Below are positions 8,178 through 17,212 of a stretch of DNA of 64,000 bases, in pieces (positions within the stretch are counted from its first letter, which is position 1; every line of letters begins with the position of its first letter). The notes below the pieces were generated by a model. That model was given only the letters and a program-made list of their open reading frames with translations, was not told the DNA's origin and ran no database searches. Location: NCBI GenBank assembly GCA_030430565.1, contig JAUIKS010000006.1, positions 248,001 through 312,000 of the forward strand, read 5' to 3'. The stretch comes from Polyangia bacterium (GTDB lineage: Bacteria > Myxococcota_A > Polyangia > Nannocystales > Nannocystaceae). The position numbers were made by a program, and so were the translations under genes.

Positions 8178-9812
8178 ATGGGGCGACGGAGCACGACGAG
8201 TTCGCGGCGTAACTTCCTCGCGGTCTCGGGGTTGGCCTCCGCCGGCGCGCTGCTCCCCGGGCGCGCGCTGTGGGCCGGGCCGCGCGAGCCCGCGCCGGCT
8301 CACACGTCGCCGGGGGCGGCGCGCGGGGCCGAGCTGATCTCGGGCAGCCCGCTGCTCGCCGACGAGAAGCTCGCCTCGTTGGCGATCGACGAGGCGCGAA
8401 AGGCCGGCGCGAGCTACAGCGACGCGCGCCTCGTCCGCTGGCTCCGCGAGCGCGTGAGCGTGCGCGACGATCACATCAGCGGCGCGAGCCACAGCGAGGA
8501 GTACGGCGTGGGCGTGCGGGTGATCTGCGACGGCGCCTGGGGCTTCGCCGCGACGCCGCGCATGGAGCCCACGGCGATCAAGAAAATCGTCAAGCAGGCG
8601 ATCGCGCAGGCCAAGCGCAGCGCGCTCTTGCGACCGGGGCCGGTCACGCTGGCGCCGGCAGGGGTGGTCACGGGCACCTGGGTCTCGCCCTACGAGATCG
8701 ATCCCTTCGCGGTGCCGATCAAGGACAAGGCCGAGTACCTGATCGAGGCCGCGACGCGCACGCTCAAGGTCCCGGGCGTGCGCCACGTCAACGCGTTCTC
8801 GTTCGCGGTCCGCGAGGAGAAGCTCGTGCTCACGAGCGAGGGCTCGCGCGTTCACCAAGTGTTCTTCCGCGTCAACCCGGGCTTCAGCGCGACCGCGGTC
8901 GATGTCCGGCGCGGGCGCTTCGCGTCGCGGGCCCACGAGGTCCAGCCGATGCTGGCGGGCTGGGAGCACTGCGGCGCGGCGGAGTTCATCAAGACCGGCC
9001 CGAAGATCGGCGAGGACGCGGTCCGCAAGCTGCACGCCGCGAGCGTCGAGCCCGGCGAGAAGACCGTGATCCTCGCGCCGACCAACCTGTGGCTGACGAT
9101 CCACGAGAGCATCGGGCACCCGACCGAGCTCGACCGCGCGATGGGCTACGAGGCCAACTTCGCGGGGACCAGCTTCCTGCGCCCCGAGATGACGGGCGAG
9201 CTCCAGCTCGGCAGCGAGCTCGTCAACCTGGTCGCCGATCGAACCCAGCCCGGCGGGCTAGCGACGACCGGCTGGGATGACGAGGCCGTGCCCGCGCAGC
9301 GCTGGGACATCGTCAAGCGCGGCGCGCTCGTGGGCTGGCAGACGACGCGCGACCAGGCCGCGTGGATCGGCGAGTCGGCGAGCCGTGGCTGCAGCTACGG
9401 CGACAGCTACGGGAGCGTCTCGTTTCAGCGTATGCCGAACATCAGCCTGCAGCCCGGGCGCGAGGGCTACACCACCGAGGATCTGATCAACGCGACGGAC
9501 GACGGGATCTTGATCAGCGGGCGCGGGAGCTGGTCGATCGACCATCAGCGCTACAACTTCCAGTTCGGCGGGCAGTTCTTCTGGGAGATCAAGAACGGCC
9601 GCCTGACCCGGCCCCTGCGCGACGTCGCGTACCAGGCCAACACGGTCGACTTCTGGAGGTCCTGCGACATGATCGGCGGCGAGGGCTCGTACCGGCTCGG
9701 CGGGAGCTTCAGCGACGGCAAGGGAGAGCCCGGGCAGGTCAACGCGGTCAGCCACGGCTGCCCGCCCGCGCGCTTCCGCGTCAACGTGCTCAACACAGGG
9801 GGAGATCGATGA
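8178..9812 (+). CDS. tldD: TldD-family metalloprotease with Tat signal
   Basis: 544 aa, the catalytic partner type of the TldD/TldE (PmbA) modulators that clip unfolded or modified peptides. The metal site is HESIGHPTELD, the HExxxH motif of TldD; PmbA partners lack it. The N-terminus carries the twin-arginine pattern SSRRNFLAVSG followed by a hydrophobic stretch, so export through Tat is predicted. The ATG at 8178 was chosen because it begins the Tat signal and has a -10-like box just upstream. The stop overlaps the start of the TldE gene (ATGA). Confidence 0.85.
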   Translation: MGRRSTTSSRRNFLAVSGLASAGALLPGRALWAGPREPAPAHTSPGAARGAELISGSPLLADEKLASLAIDEARKAGASYSDARLVRWLRERVSVRDDHISGASHSEEYGVGVRVICDGAWGFAATPRMEPTAIKKIVKQAIAQAKRSALLRPGPVTLAPAGVVTGTWVSPYEIDPFAVPIKDKAEYLIEAATRTLKVPGVRHVNAFSFAVREEKLVLTSEGSRVHQVFFRVNPGFSATAVDVRRGRFASRAHEVQPMLAGWEHCGAAEFIKTGPKIGEDAVRKLHAASVEPGEKTVILAPTNLWLTIHESIGHPTELDRAMGYEANFAGTSFLRPEMTGELQLGSELVNLVADRTQPGGLATTGWDDEAVPAQRWDIVKRGALVGWQTTRDQAAWIGESASRGCSYGDSYGSVSFQRMPNISLQPGREGYTTEDLINATDDGILISGRGSWSIDHQRYNFQFGGQFFWEIKNGRLTRPLRDVAYQANTVDFWRSCDMIGGEGSYRLGGSFSDGKGEPGQVNAVSHGCPPARFRVNVLNTGGDR

Positions 9813-11131
9813 CGCTGTCGAAGGGCGAGGCCAAGAAGATCACGCAGGCGGCGATCAAGGCGGCGAGCGTGCCCGAGCTCGAGGTCACCGTCTCGGCCGC
9901 GCGCGAGGGCAACCTGCGCTTCGCCAACAACCAGGCGACGACCTCCGGCGACGTCGAGCGCCTCACCGTCTCGGTGACCGCCAGCGAGGGCGGGCGCTCG
10001 GCGACCGTCTCGGGCAACCGCCGCGATCGCGAGGGCGTGCGCGCGCTGGTGGCGAAGGCGCAGGAGCTGTGTCGGCTCTCGCCCGTCGACCCCGAGCACA
10101 TGCCGCCGCTCGGCCCCCAGCAGTACCCCGCGGTCAAGGCCTACGTCGACGCGACCGCCAAGCTGTCCGCTGAGTCACGCGCGAACCTCGTGGCCAAGTT
10201 CATCCGCGTCGGCAACCTGCGCAAGCTCGACGCGGCCGGCATCGTGCAGGCCCGCGAGGGCGCGCGCGCGACCGCCAACAAGCAGGGCCTGTTCGCCTAC
10301 CACCGCGCGACCGGCGTCTCGGTGACCACGACGATGCGCACGCGCGACGGGACCGGGAGCGGCTGGGCCGGCGCCGCGACGCACCACGTCGACTGGCTCG
10401 ATCCAGAGGCGGTCGCGCTCGCGGCGGCCGACAAGGGCGAGATGTCCCAAGGGCCACAGGAGCTGAAGCCCGGCCGCTACACCGTGGTCCTCGAGCCGCA
10501 GGCGGTCGCCGACCTGCTGTGGTTCTTGACGGGCTCGCTCAGCGCGCGCGCGGCCGACGAGGGGCGCAGCTACTTCTCGCGGCCCGGCGGCGGCACGCGC
10601 GTCGGCGAGGGCTTGTTCCACAACCTCGTCACGATCCGCAGCGATCCCACGTCGACCGAGCACCCCTCGTCGCCGATCGGCCCCGGCGGCGTCGCGCTGC
10701 AGCCGACGACCTGGATCGAGGGCGGCGTGCTCAAGAACCTCGCGTACTCGCGCTACTGGGCGAAGAAGCAGGGCAGGGCGGCGCTCCCGGGTCCGCGCTC
10801 GCTGTTCATGGCGGGCACCAAGCGCTCGCTCGCGGAGCTCATCAAGGGGGTCGACCGCGGCGTGCTCGTCACGCGGTTTTGGTACAACCGCATGCTCGAG
10901 CGGCGCACGATCCTGGCGACCGGCCTCACGCGTGACGGCACCTTCCTGATCGAGCAGGGCAAGATCGCCAGGCCGATCAAGAACATGCGCTACAACGAGA
11001 GCCCGGTGACGCTGCTGAAGAACGTGCTCGCGCTCGGTCGGCCCGAGCGCGTCGGCGCCGGCGGCCTCGCGGTGGTGCCGCCGCTGGTCGTCCACGGCTT
11101 CAACTTCGCGAGCGTCAGCGACGCGGTCTAG
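9809..11131 (+). CDS. tldE: TldE/PmbA-family partner protein
   Basis: 440 aa. Sequence pattern of the TldE/PmbA subunit: an N-terminal dodecin-like half (LEVTVSAAREGNLRFANN) and a C-terminal half with SPIGPGGVALQPTTW and GVLVTRFWYNR. It lacks an HExxxH motif, as expected for the non-catalytic partner. The start overlaps the TldD stop as ATGA with a strong GGGGGAG eight nucleotides upstream, so the two are co-translated. No signal peptide is visible, although the TldD partner has a Tat signal. Confidence 0.82.
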   Translation: MTLSKGEAKKITQAAIKAASVPELEVTVSAAREGNLRFANNQATTSGDVERLTVSVTASEGGRSATVSGNRRDREGVRALVAKAQELCRLSPVDPEHMPPLGPQQYPAVKAYVDATAKLSAESRANLVAKFIRVGNLRKLDAAGIVQAREGARATANKQGLFAYHRATGVSVTTTMRTRDGTGSGWAGAATHHVDWLDPEAVALAAADKGEMSQGPQELKPGRYTVVLEPQAVADLLWFLTGSLSARAADEGRSYFSRPGGGTRVGEGLFHNLVTIRSDPTSTEHPSSPIGPGGVALQPTTWIEGGVLKNLAYSRYWAKKQGRAALPGPRSLFMAGTKRSLAELIKGVDRGVLVTRFWYNRMLERRTILATGLTRDGTFLIEQGKIARPIKNMRYNESPVTLLKNVLALGRPERVGAGGLAVVPPLVVHGFNFASVSDAV

Positions 11132-11138
11132 ACGGCGA

Positions 11139-11534
11139 TCAGTTCAAGACGGGATCGACTTGGGCCGCGAGCACGCGCGGCGCGAGGATCCGATCGAGGC
11201 CGACGTGGACGTCGCGGCGCAGGTCAGTCGGCTGCCCGAGCCCCGCGAGCAGGAACGGGCGCCCGCGGACCTGCACCGGCCACGTCTGGATCGGGCGACC
11301 CATCGTGATCTTCCACGCCATCGCGGGGTCGACGTGCTCCGGGCCGCTCTCGGCGAGCGGGGCGAGCGCGGCGAGCTGCGCGTCGACGCCGGGATCGGAC
11401 GATCCGGCGATCAGCAGGCCCTCCTGGCTGGCGAGGACGACGCGGTGAAGTCGCGCGTCCTGGGCGATCTGCTTGAGGAAGAGGCCCGCGGCTTCGCACG
11501 GGTTGGAGCTGCGCGCTTTGCGTCGTTCGATCAT
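11139..11534 (-). CDS. Roadblock/LC7-like small protein
   Basis: 131 aa, cytosolic. LFLKQIAQDARLHRVVLAS followed by QEGLLIAGS resembles the helix-strand core of roadblock/LC7 proteins (MglB-like), which bind small GTPases and control polarity or motility in myxobacteria. The match is by eye only and no GTPase gene is adjacent. It converges tightly on TldE. The ATG at 11534 is the first start inside the plausible reading region; no strong Shine-Dalgarno site is seen. Confidence 0.45.
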   Translation of the reverse strand: MIERRKARSSNPCEAAGLFLKQIAQDARLHRVVLASQEGLLIAGSSDPGVDAQLAALAPLAESGPEHVDPAMAWKITMGRPIQTWPVQVRGRPFLLAGLGQPTDLRRDVHVGLDRILAPRVLAAQVDPVLN

Positions 11535-11568
11535 CAGAGCGGTCGTTTCGGTGTAGGTGTATGTAGTT

Positions 11569-12171
11569 TTAACGACCTGTCGCCAGACGCCAAGAAAACG
11601 GGGCAGGGCGCAGCGCGATCCACAACATGCCAGCGTAGAACAGGAACTCGGCGAACTCCTCGACGGTGGCCTCGAGGCGCGGGAGCGCCAGCGTGACGAC
11701 GGTCGTGACGAGCGCGAGCAGGGCGAGGCCGAGCGCGTCGTCGCGCGTTGGCCCGCGCGCTCCACGACCGTCGCGCGCGCGCGCCCGCGCGCGCTGGACC
11801 CCGAGCAGCAAGAGCGCGGCGGTGAGCAGCGCGAAGCCCGTGTACGCGAGGCCGTCGAGGGCGTTGTGGAGGTTGCGATGCCCGACGCGCGCGCGCAGGT
11901 AGTCGGCGACGCCGTTGAAGTAGTAGACGCCGCCCCAGTCGATCTCCTCCCCCAGCACGAGCAGCAGCCAGGCCGCGACCAGCAGCGACCAGCGGCGATC
12001 GCCGCGATCGCGCAGCCCTCTGCGTAGCCACGCGAGCGCGGCGACGGCGAGCACCCCGTGCGAGAGCTGCTCGAGCGGGCCCTCCTTCGCGCACAGCTCC
12101 GTCAAGAGCTCTGGCGCGGCGACGGCGAGCGCCGCCAACACGGCGAGTCCGACGAGCGCGATGCCGAGCAC
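11569..12171 (-). CDS. Hypothetical multi-pass membrane protein
   Basis: 200 aa with about five hydrophobic helices separated by short Arg-rich loops. It contains LGEEIDWGG and a nearby RNLHNALDG. The EE(I)xWG...NLHN pattern recurs in uncharacterised bacterial integral membrane proteins. The GTG start at 12171 has a -10-like TAGCAT six nucleotides upstream on its strand. Function is not known. Confidence 0.55.
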   Translation of the reverse strand: MLGIALVGLAVLAALAVAAPELLTELCAKEGPLEQLSHGVLAVAALAWLRRGLRDRGDRRWSLLVAAWLLLVLGEEIDWGGVYYFNGVADYLRARVGHRNLHNALDGLAYTGFALLTAALLLLGVQRARARARDGRGARGPTRDDALGLALLALVTTVVTLALPRLEATVEEFAEFLFYAGMLWIALRPAPFSWRLATGR

Positions 12172-12231
12172 CCGCGCATGCTACCAGCCGTCGAGCCCGG
12201 GGCTAGCGGCCGAAGGTTCCGGCGCGGGTCG

Positions 12232-12918
12232 CTAGATCTCGGGGAGCTCCCAGTCGATCGGCGTGTGGCCGAAGGTGCGGAGCTTGTCGTTGATCGCCGA
12301 GAACGGCTTGCTGCCGAAGAAGCCGTTGCGGGCCGAGAGCGGCGAGGGGTGGGTGCCGAGGATGATCTCGTGGACGTCGGTGTCGACCAGACGCGCGAGC
12401 TTCTGGGCGAATCCGCCCCAGAACACGAACACGATCGGCCGGTAGCGCTCGCTCAGCGCCTTGAGCACGGCGGTCGTGAACTTCTCCCAGCCCTTGTTCT
12501 TATGCGCGTTGGGCTTGCGCTCGCGGACGGTCAGCACGGCGTTGAGCAGCAGGACGCCCTGCTGCGCCCAGAAAGTCAGGTTGCCGTGGCTCGGCGGCGT
12601 CGCGCCGAGGTCGTCGTGGAGCTCTTGGTACATGTTCTGAAGGGAACGCGGGATCGGCCGCACCTCGGGTTTGACCGAGAACGCGAGCCCGTGGGCGAAG
12701 CCCGGGGTCGGGTAGGGATCCTGGCCGAGGATGACGACCTTGACCTGGTCGAAGGGCGTGAGCTCGAAGGCCTGGAAGACCTCGTCCTCGGGCGGCAGGA
12801 TCGTCGCGCTCGCGCGCTCGTCCTCGACGTAGTCGAGGAGCTTGTGAAAGTACGGCTTGTCCAGCTCTTCGCCGATAGCGGAGCGCCACGAGTAGGGGAT
12901 CGAGTCAGCGGTGAGCAC
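12232..12918 (-). CDS. ung: Uracil-DNA glycosylase, family 1
   Basis: 228 aa, full family length. It removes uracil from DNA to start base-excision repair. The water-activating motif is GQDPYP (D67), the variant with Pro instead of His that also occurs in actinobacterial enzymes. AHGLAFSV and the DNA-intercalation motif HPSPLSA are both present, as is LLLNAVLTV. The GTG start at 12918 was chosen because family members begin about here and a -10-like TAGACA lies 8 nt before it. A GAGAGG further upstream could serve as an alternative ribosome site. Confidence 0.93.
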   Translation of the reverse strand: MLTADSIPYSWRSAIGEELDKPYFHKLLDYVEDERASATILPPEDEVFQAFELTPFDQVKVVILGQDPYPTPGFAHGLAFSVKPEVRPIPRSLQNMYQELHDDLGATPPSHGNLTFWAQQGVLLLNAVLTVRERKPNAHKNKGWEKFTTAVLKALSERYRPIVFVFWGGFAQKLARLVDTDVHEIILGTHPSPLSARNGFFGSKPFSAINDKLRTFGHTPIDWELPEI

Positions 12919-12926
12919 GGGGGTTC

Positions 12927-12932
12927 TGTCTA
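12927..12932 (-). promoter_or_regulatory. -10-like TAGACA before ung
   Basis: On the minus strand TAGACA lies 8 nt upstream of the ung GTG start. Confidence 0.35.
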
Positions 12933-13084
12933 CCTCTCCGTCGCGCGCCGTCGGCCTGACGCGAGCCAAGCGACGGCGACGATCATGCGAGGGGTTGATG
13001 ATACCGCGACCACGTCGCGCGCCGGCGCTGTTGAGCCGGCGACGCGCTCATGCGCGCCTGCAGATTCTTCGAGCTGACGTCAAA

Positions 13085-13112
13085 CGAGCGCGACCGAAAA
13101 CGGTCGCGCTCG
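13085..13112 (-). terminator. Intrinsic-type terminator after the aminopeptidase
   Basis: A perfect 12-bp stem (13085-13096 with 13101-13112) with a four-base loop. On the minus strand it is followed by GTTTG. It lies 30 nt downstream of the aminopeptidase stop. A smaller hairpin spans the stop codon itself at about 13121-13144. Confidence 0.65.
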
Positions 13113-13141
13113 CGCGGGATTGATCCGACTCCGCGTCGGGA

Positions 13142-14656
13142 TCAGTCCTCGTCGCTGTTGTCGTCGTCGCTCGGCGCCTCCGCGGTCAGGTCGCGCAGCG
13201 TCTGCGAGATCAGGGCGACGCCGTAGCCGGTGCCGCGCGTGTTGCGGAAGGCGGGACCGGCGAGGTCGATATGGCACCAGCGCGCGTCCGTGCCCTCGAG
13301 GTGCCAGTACACGAACTGCGCGGCGCAGGCCGACTGCGCGTTCATGCGGTTGTGCACCGAGTTCGTCATGTCCGCGACCTGGCTCTCAAATTCGCGCTTG
13401 TAGAACTCGGGCGCGAAGGGGAGCGGGTGACAGAGATCGCCGGTGACGCGGCCGGCGTTCAGCATCGCCGCCTCGATGTCGCCGTCGTTGCTGACGACCG
13501 CGGCGTGCATGGAGCCGGTCGAGATCATCTGCGCGCCGGTGAGCGTCGCCGCGTCGATCACGACATCCGCTTGCAGCTCCCGCGCCGCCCAGCTGACGCC
13601 GTCGATGAGCAGCAGCCGGCCCTCGGCGTCGGTGTTGTGGATCTCGACGGTCTTGCCCGAGTGCGCGGTGAGGATGTCGTCGGGCTTGTACGAGTTCGGG
13701 CCGATCGCGTTCTCGGCCATCGGCATGAGCAGGCTCAGCTTGTGGCGAAAGCCTGTCTCGACGAGCACACGGAACGCGCCGAAGACCGCCGCCGAGCCGC
13801 CCATGTCGCACTTCATGTTGCGCATCGAGCCGCTGATCTTCAGGTTGAGGCCGCCGGTGTCGTAGGTGACGCCCTTGCCGACGAGCGCGTAGTGCCGCGG
13901 CTCAGCCGCCGCGATGTCGCGCGGCGGGGTGTAGGTCGCGATTACGAGCCGCGGCGCGTTCATGGCGGCGCGCCCGACCGAGTGGATCCCGAGCAGCCCG
14001 TGCTTGACCAGGTTGGGGCCGGCGATCTCGCGGATCTTCACGTTGGCGAGCGGCTTGAGGATCGCCTTAACGCGCTTGGAGTACTCCTCGGGGTTGAGCT
14101 CGGTGGGCGGCGTGTCGACCAGCTCGGCGGACTCTCGGCTCGCCTTCAGCGTCGACTCGATGAGCGCGTCGTGGGGGATGACGTTGCCCTTGCGGTCGAT
14201 AGCGAGCAGCTCGACGCGGCGCTCGCTCTTGTCGCCGCTCTTGCGGTTGAACAAGGGGAGCGCGCGGCCGGCAGCGTTGACGGCCGCCAGCAGGTGCGCG
14301 GGGTCGTCGAGGATGAACAGGATCGCGTTCTTGCCCTTATCGTCGAAGTTGGCGTTGCCGACGACGCGCCGGATCGCGCCTGGGCGGGCGGGCGAGTTGT
14401 AACGCGAGCGTGTCTCCGGGAGCAGGCCGAGACAAAGACGACGGGGCGACCGGCCGCCCGTCAGGGAGCAAACCGTGGTCCCGAGGTCACCCGGGGAGGC
14501 GTCCCGCGCCATATCGGTCAGCAGCTTGCTGGTCGCTTTGTCGAGGACCGCGGGGAACTTGCGGGGCTTGCAAACGCTGGGCGGCGCGACGACGAGCAGC
14601 GTACGACTTCCACGGCTTAAGGATTTGACGGTTTTTGCGAAGCTCAGTGACGTCAC
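13142..14656 (-). CDS. Leucyl aminopeptidase family M17
   Basis: 504 aa cytosolic, manganese/zinc-dependent exopeptidase that removes N-terminal residues from peptides. The C-terminal catalytic domain is complete: GKGVTYDTGGLNLK holds the first metal-binding Lys and Asp, KCDMGGSAAV follows, and NTDAEGRLLL is the family signature. The N-terminal 180 residues form the usual regulatory domain. The GTG start at 14656 has a CATAAT -10-like box 8 nt upstream. A strong hairpin follows the gene. Confidence 0.92.
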   Translation of the reverse strand: MTSLSFAKTVKSLSRGSRTLLVVAPPSVCKPRKFPAVLDKATSKLLTDMARDASPGDLGTTVCSLTGGRSPRRLCLGLLPETRSRYNSPARPGAIRRVVGNANFDDKGKNAILFILDDPAHLLAAVNAAGRALPLFNRKSGDKSERRVELLAIDRKGNVIPHDALIESTLKASRESAELVDTPPTELNPEEYSKRVKAILKPLANVKIREIAGPNLVKHGLLGIHSVGRAAMNAPRLVIATYTPPRDIAAAEPRHYALVGKGVTYDTGGLNLKISGSMRNMKCDMGGSAAVFGAFRVLVETGFRHKLSLLMPMAENAIGPNSYKPDDILTAHSGKTVEIHNTDAEGRLLLIDGVSWAARELQADVVIDAATLTGAQMISTGSMHAAVVSNDGDIEAAMLNAGRVTGDLCHPLPFAPEFYKREFESQVADMTNSVHNRMNAQSACAAQFVYWHLEGTDARWCHIDLAGPAFRNTRGTGYGVALISQTLRDLTAEAPSDDDNSDED

Positions 14657-15093
14657 GATGCGGGATTATGCACAATTCTCGGGCTTCGCGTCGCGTTCTC
14701 GCACATCGGCGCGGGTCTGGAATTGCTTGACGTTCGAAAGGTCTTCATATGCAGGCGGTCACCGCCACGCCGTCGATCGAGCACGAGGACCGGTTGGCGA
14801 GCCGAGGCGGATCGTCTGCGGCGCCGAGCCGTTGGAGCGATGAGCAACGTGGAATCTGTTCAGGTCAACCCGCGATCGACACCCGTTCGTCGGTGTGTAC
14901 GCGCATGTGCGCGCCGCGGCGCTCGGTTGCCGAAGATCCGCGATCCACGAACCAGTTGTGATAGCGTCTACACGCCGAGTGACGGCTCGGAATTCCCGAT
15001 AAATCTGGCGATAATCCTCTCGATCCCCCGGTACTCGAGTTCTCGGGGGGGCCCCGGACGCGAGCCTCGGCCCTTCATCTCCCTCATACGTCC
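14657..15093. other. Divergent intergenic region with stem-loop leader
   Basis: 437 nt between the aminopeptidase and the PEGA kinase, without a convincing gene. It contains the minus-strand -10 described separately, a plus-strand GATAAT at 15010-15015, and a hairpin at 15025-15049 (CCCCCG/CGGGGG closing a loop that contains ACTCGAGT) in the presumed leader of the kinase gene. Confidence 0.45.
14665..14670 (-). promoter_or_regulatory. -10-like CATAAT before the aminopeptidase
   Basis: On the minus strand CATAAT lies exactly 8 nt before the GTG start, the best -10 match among the close-spaced examples in this window. Confidence 0.45.
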
Positions 15094-17109
15094 ATGAGCA
15101 GCACTGACGATCAAACGCAAAACGACCCACTTATCGGGACGACGTTCGCGGGCCGGTACCACATTGAGACGCGTCTCGGGCGTGGAGGGATGGGGGTCGT
15201 TTATAAAGCGACCCAGCTCGACCTCCGTCGCCAGGTCGTGATCAAGGTCCTCGCGCCCGACTGGATCGGAGACCCCGAGGCCTTAGCTCGCTTCGAGCGC
15301 GAGGCTCGAGGCTTGAGCAGCCTGCAGCACCCCAACATCGTCACCTTGCACGACTTCGGACGTGTTGGCGGACGCGCCTACATCGTCATGGAGTACGTCG
15401 ACGGCGAGACGCTCAACCGCTTCGTTCGACGCAAGAAGGTGTTGACGCTCGCGGAGTTCGTGCCGGTCGCGGCGCAGGTGCTCAAGGGGCTCGGCGAGGC
15501 GCATTCGCGCGGCATCGTGCACCGCGACATCAAGCCCGCCAACATCATGTTGTGCGAGCGGCAGGGCCGCGCCAACTACGTCAAGATCCTCGACTTCGGG
15601 CTCGCCAAGCTGGTCTCTGGATCGTCCGACATCACCAAGCAGAACGTGCTCGGCACGCCGACCTGCCTCTCGCCCGAGCAGATTCAGGGGCAGCGCGCGG
15701 ATCAGCGGGTTGATGTCTACGCGGTCGGCATCCTGTTCTATTTCATGCTGTGCGGCAAGGTGCCGTTTGAGGCCGACAACGACGCCTCCGTGCTCTACAA
15801 GCACGTTCACGAGAAGCCCGAGCCGCTCGAGGCGATCCTGCCCGAGGACCACGAGGTCCCGAAGGGGGTCATCGAGCTGATCGAGCGCTGCCTCGAGAAG
15901 AAGCCAGACCGCCGACCGCGTGACGCCAACGAGGTCGTCGAGGGTCTCATCGACCAGGTCCCGTTCTCGATGTTTCGGCTCCCGCGCGCGGAGCCGAAGC
16001 CGGAGGTGCCGGCCGACTTCGTCGAGGAGGAGCCGAACACCGGGCCGCGCTCCGAGAAGGTCGTCCCGGTCGATCAGATCCAGGTCGGCTCGTTCCCCCG
16101 ATCCGCCGCGTCGTCGACGGGCTCGCGCGCGCCCGGGGTGCCCGCGCCGCCGAGCGTCTCGATCCCCAAGAGCGCGCTCGACGATCTCAAGTCGCAGGGC
16201 TACCGGATCGACGACTCGAGCATCTACCAGGACTCCGACGGCCGCATCGTCGTGCCGGTCACGGATCCCAACAGCGAGAGCGAGAGCCGCGCCAAGAGCA
16301 TGCGGCGGATCGCGATCGGCTTGATGCTGGTGTTCGGCGCGATCGTGCTGCTGGTGATGTTCAACAACAGCGGCAAGGACCAGGCCGAGACCGGACCGGC
16401 CGCGACGGTCGCCGGTGAAGGCGCGACGGCGAAGAACCCCCGCGAGCTGCTCGCGCAGATCGACGTGCTGATCCAGGGCGAGCAGTTCAACTTCGCGCGG
16501 CAGTCCCTCGAGGGGCAGCAGGCGATGTTCAAGGGAGATCCGCTGCTCGAGGGGCAGTACAACACCAAGCTGCGCGAGATCGAGATCGCGCAGAAGATGT
16601 CGCAGGCGGCGACCTTCGCCAACAACGGCAATTACGAGAAAGCGGTCGAGTACTACAAGCAGGTCTTATCGCTCAACCCGAGCCATGAGCGGGCGCAGCG
16701 GGAGCTCGACCGGCTTCAGAAGGAACTCGATAAGCAGCCAGTATCGATTCACATCAACACGGTGCCGGACGGCGCGGATGTGTATATCGACGGTCGGCAC
16801 ATCAACAAGTCGCCGCTCAGTCACCGCGTCCCGCCGGGGAATCACACGGTCTCCGTAGCGAAGGAAGGCTACCAGACGCGCGATACTGTTATCGACGTCA
16901 AGTCAGACGGCGATCAGGTGTTCGATATCCCGCGTCTCGACAAGGTCGATCGTCGGCCTGCGCCGATCCGGCGGCCGGCCGAGCCTGAAGTCACGCCCGA
17001 GCCGCAGCCGAAGCCGCAGCCGACCGCGAAGAAGAAGAAGCCTCGTCCCAGGCCCACGCCGGTCAAGAAGAAGAAGAAGAAGGCGTCGGGCGGTCTCTTG
17101 CCGACTTAG
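15094..17109 (+). CDS. Membrane Ser/Thr kinase with TPR and PEGA domains
   Basis: 671 aa. The kinase domain (about 20-290) is complete: GRGGMGVVY loop, VVIKVL lysine, HRDIKPANIM catalytic loop, LDFGLA metal site, SPEQ activation end. A linker leads to a transmembrane helix near 415 (GLMLVFGAIVLLVMF). Outside the membrane come TPR-like repeats (about 490-550), a PEGA domain (about 555-620; GADVYIDG, LSHRVPPGNH) and a Lys-rich tail. A cytosolic kinase reading a periplasmic sensor is the natural model. It starts a likely operon with the TPR protein (gap 103 nt) and binding lipoprotein that follow. Confidence 0.9.
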   Translation: MSSTDDQTQNDPLIGTTFAGRYHIETRLGRGGMGVVYKATQLDLRRQVVIKVLAPDWIGDPEALARFEREARGLSSLQHPNIVTLHDFGRVGGRAYIVMEYVDGETLNRFVRRKKVLTLAEFVPVAAQVLKGLGEAHSRGIVHRDIKPANIMLCERQGRANYVKILDFGLAKLVSGSSDITKQNVLGTPTCLSPEQIQGQRADQRVDVYAVGILFYFMLCGKVPFEADNDASVLYKHVHEKPEPLEAILPEDHEVPKGVIELIERCLEKKPDRRPRDANEVVEGLIDQVPFSMFRLPRAEPKPEVPADFVEEEPNTGPRSEKVVPVDQIQVGSFPRSAASSTGSRAPGVPAPPSVSIPKSALDDLKSQGYRIDDSSIYQDSDGRIVVPVTDPNSESESRAKSMRRIAIGLMLVFGAIVLLVMFNNSGKDQAETGPAATVAGEGATAKNPRELLAQIDVLIQGEQFNFARQSLEGQQAMFKGDPLLEGQYNTKLREIEIAQKMSQAATFANNGNYEKAVEYYKQVLSLNPSHERAQRELDRLQKELDKQPVSIHINTVPDGADVYIDGRHINKSPLSHRVPPGNHTVSVAKEGYQTRDTVIDVKSDGDQVFDIPRLDKVDRRPAPIRRPAEPEVTPEPQPKPQPTAKKKKPRPRPTPVKKKKKKASGGLLPT

Positions 17110-17212
17110 TGATGCCGGCCGCGCGTGGATGGGCTATTGTCGCAATCGGCCCGCCGGCAGGCTGACGAGGCCGACCGAGGAGACGCCGGCTGAGCTTTGA
17201 GGCTGAACAGTT

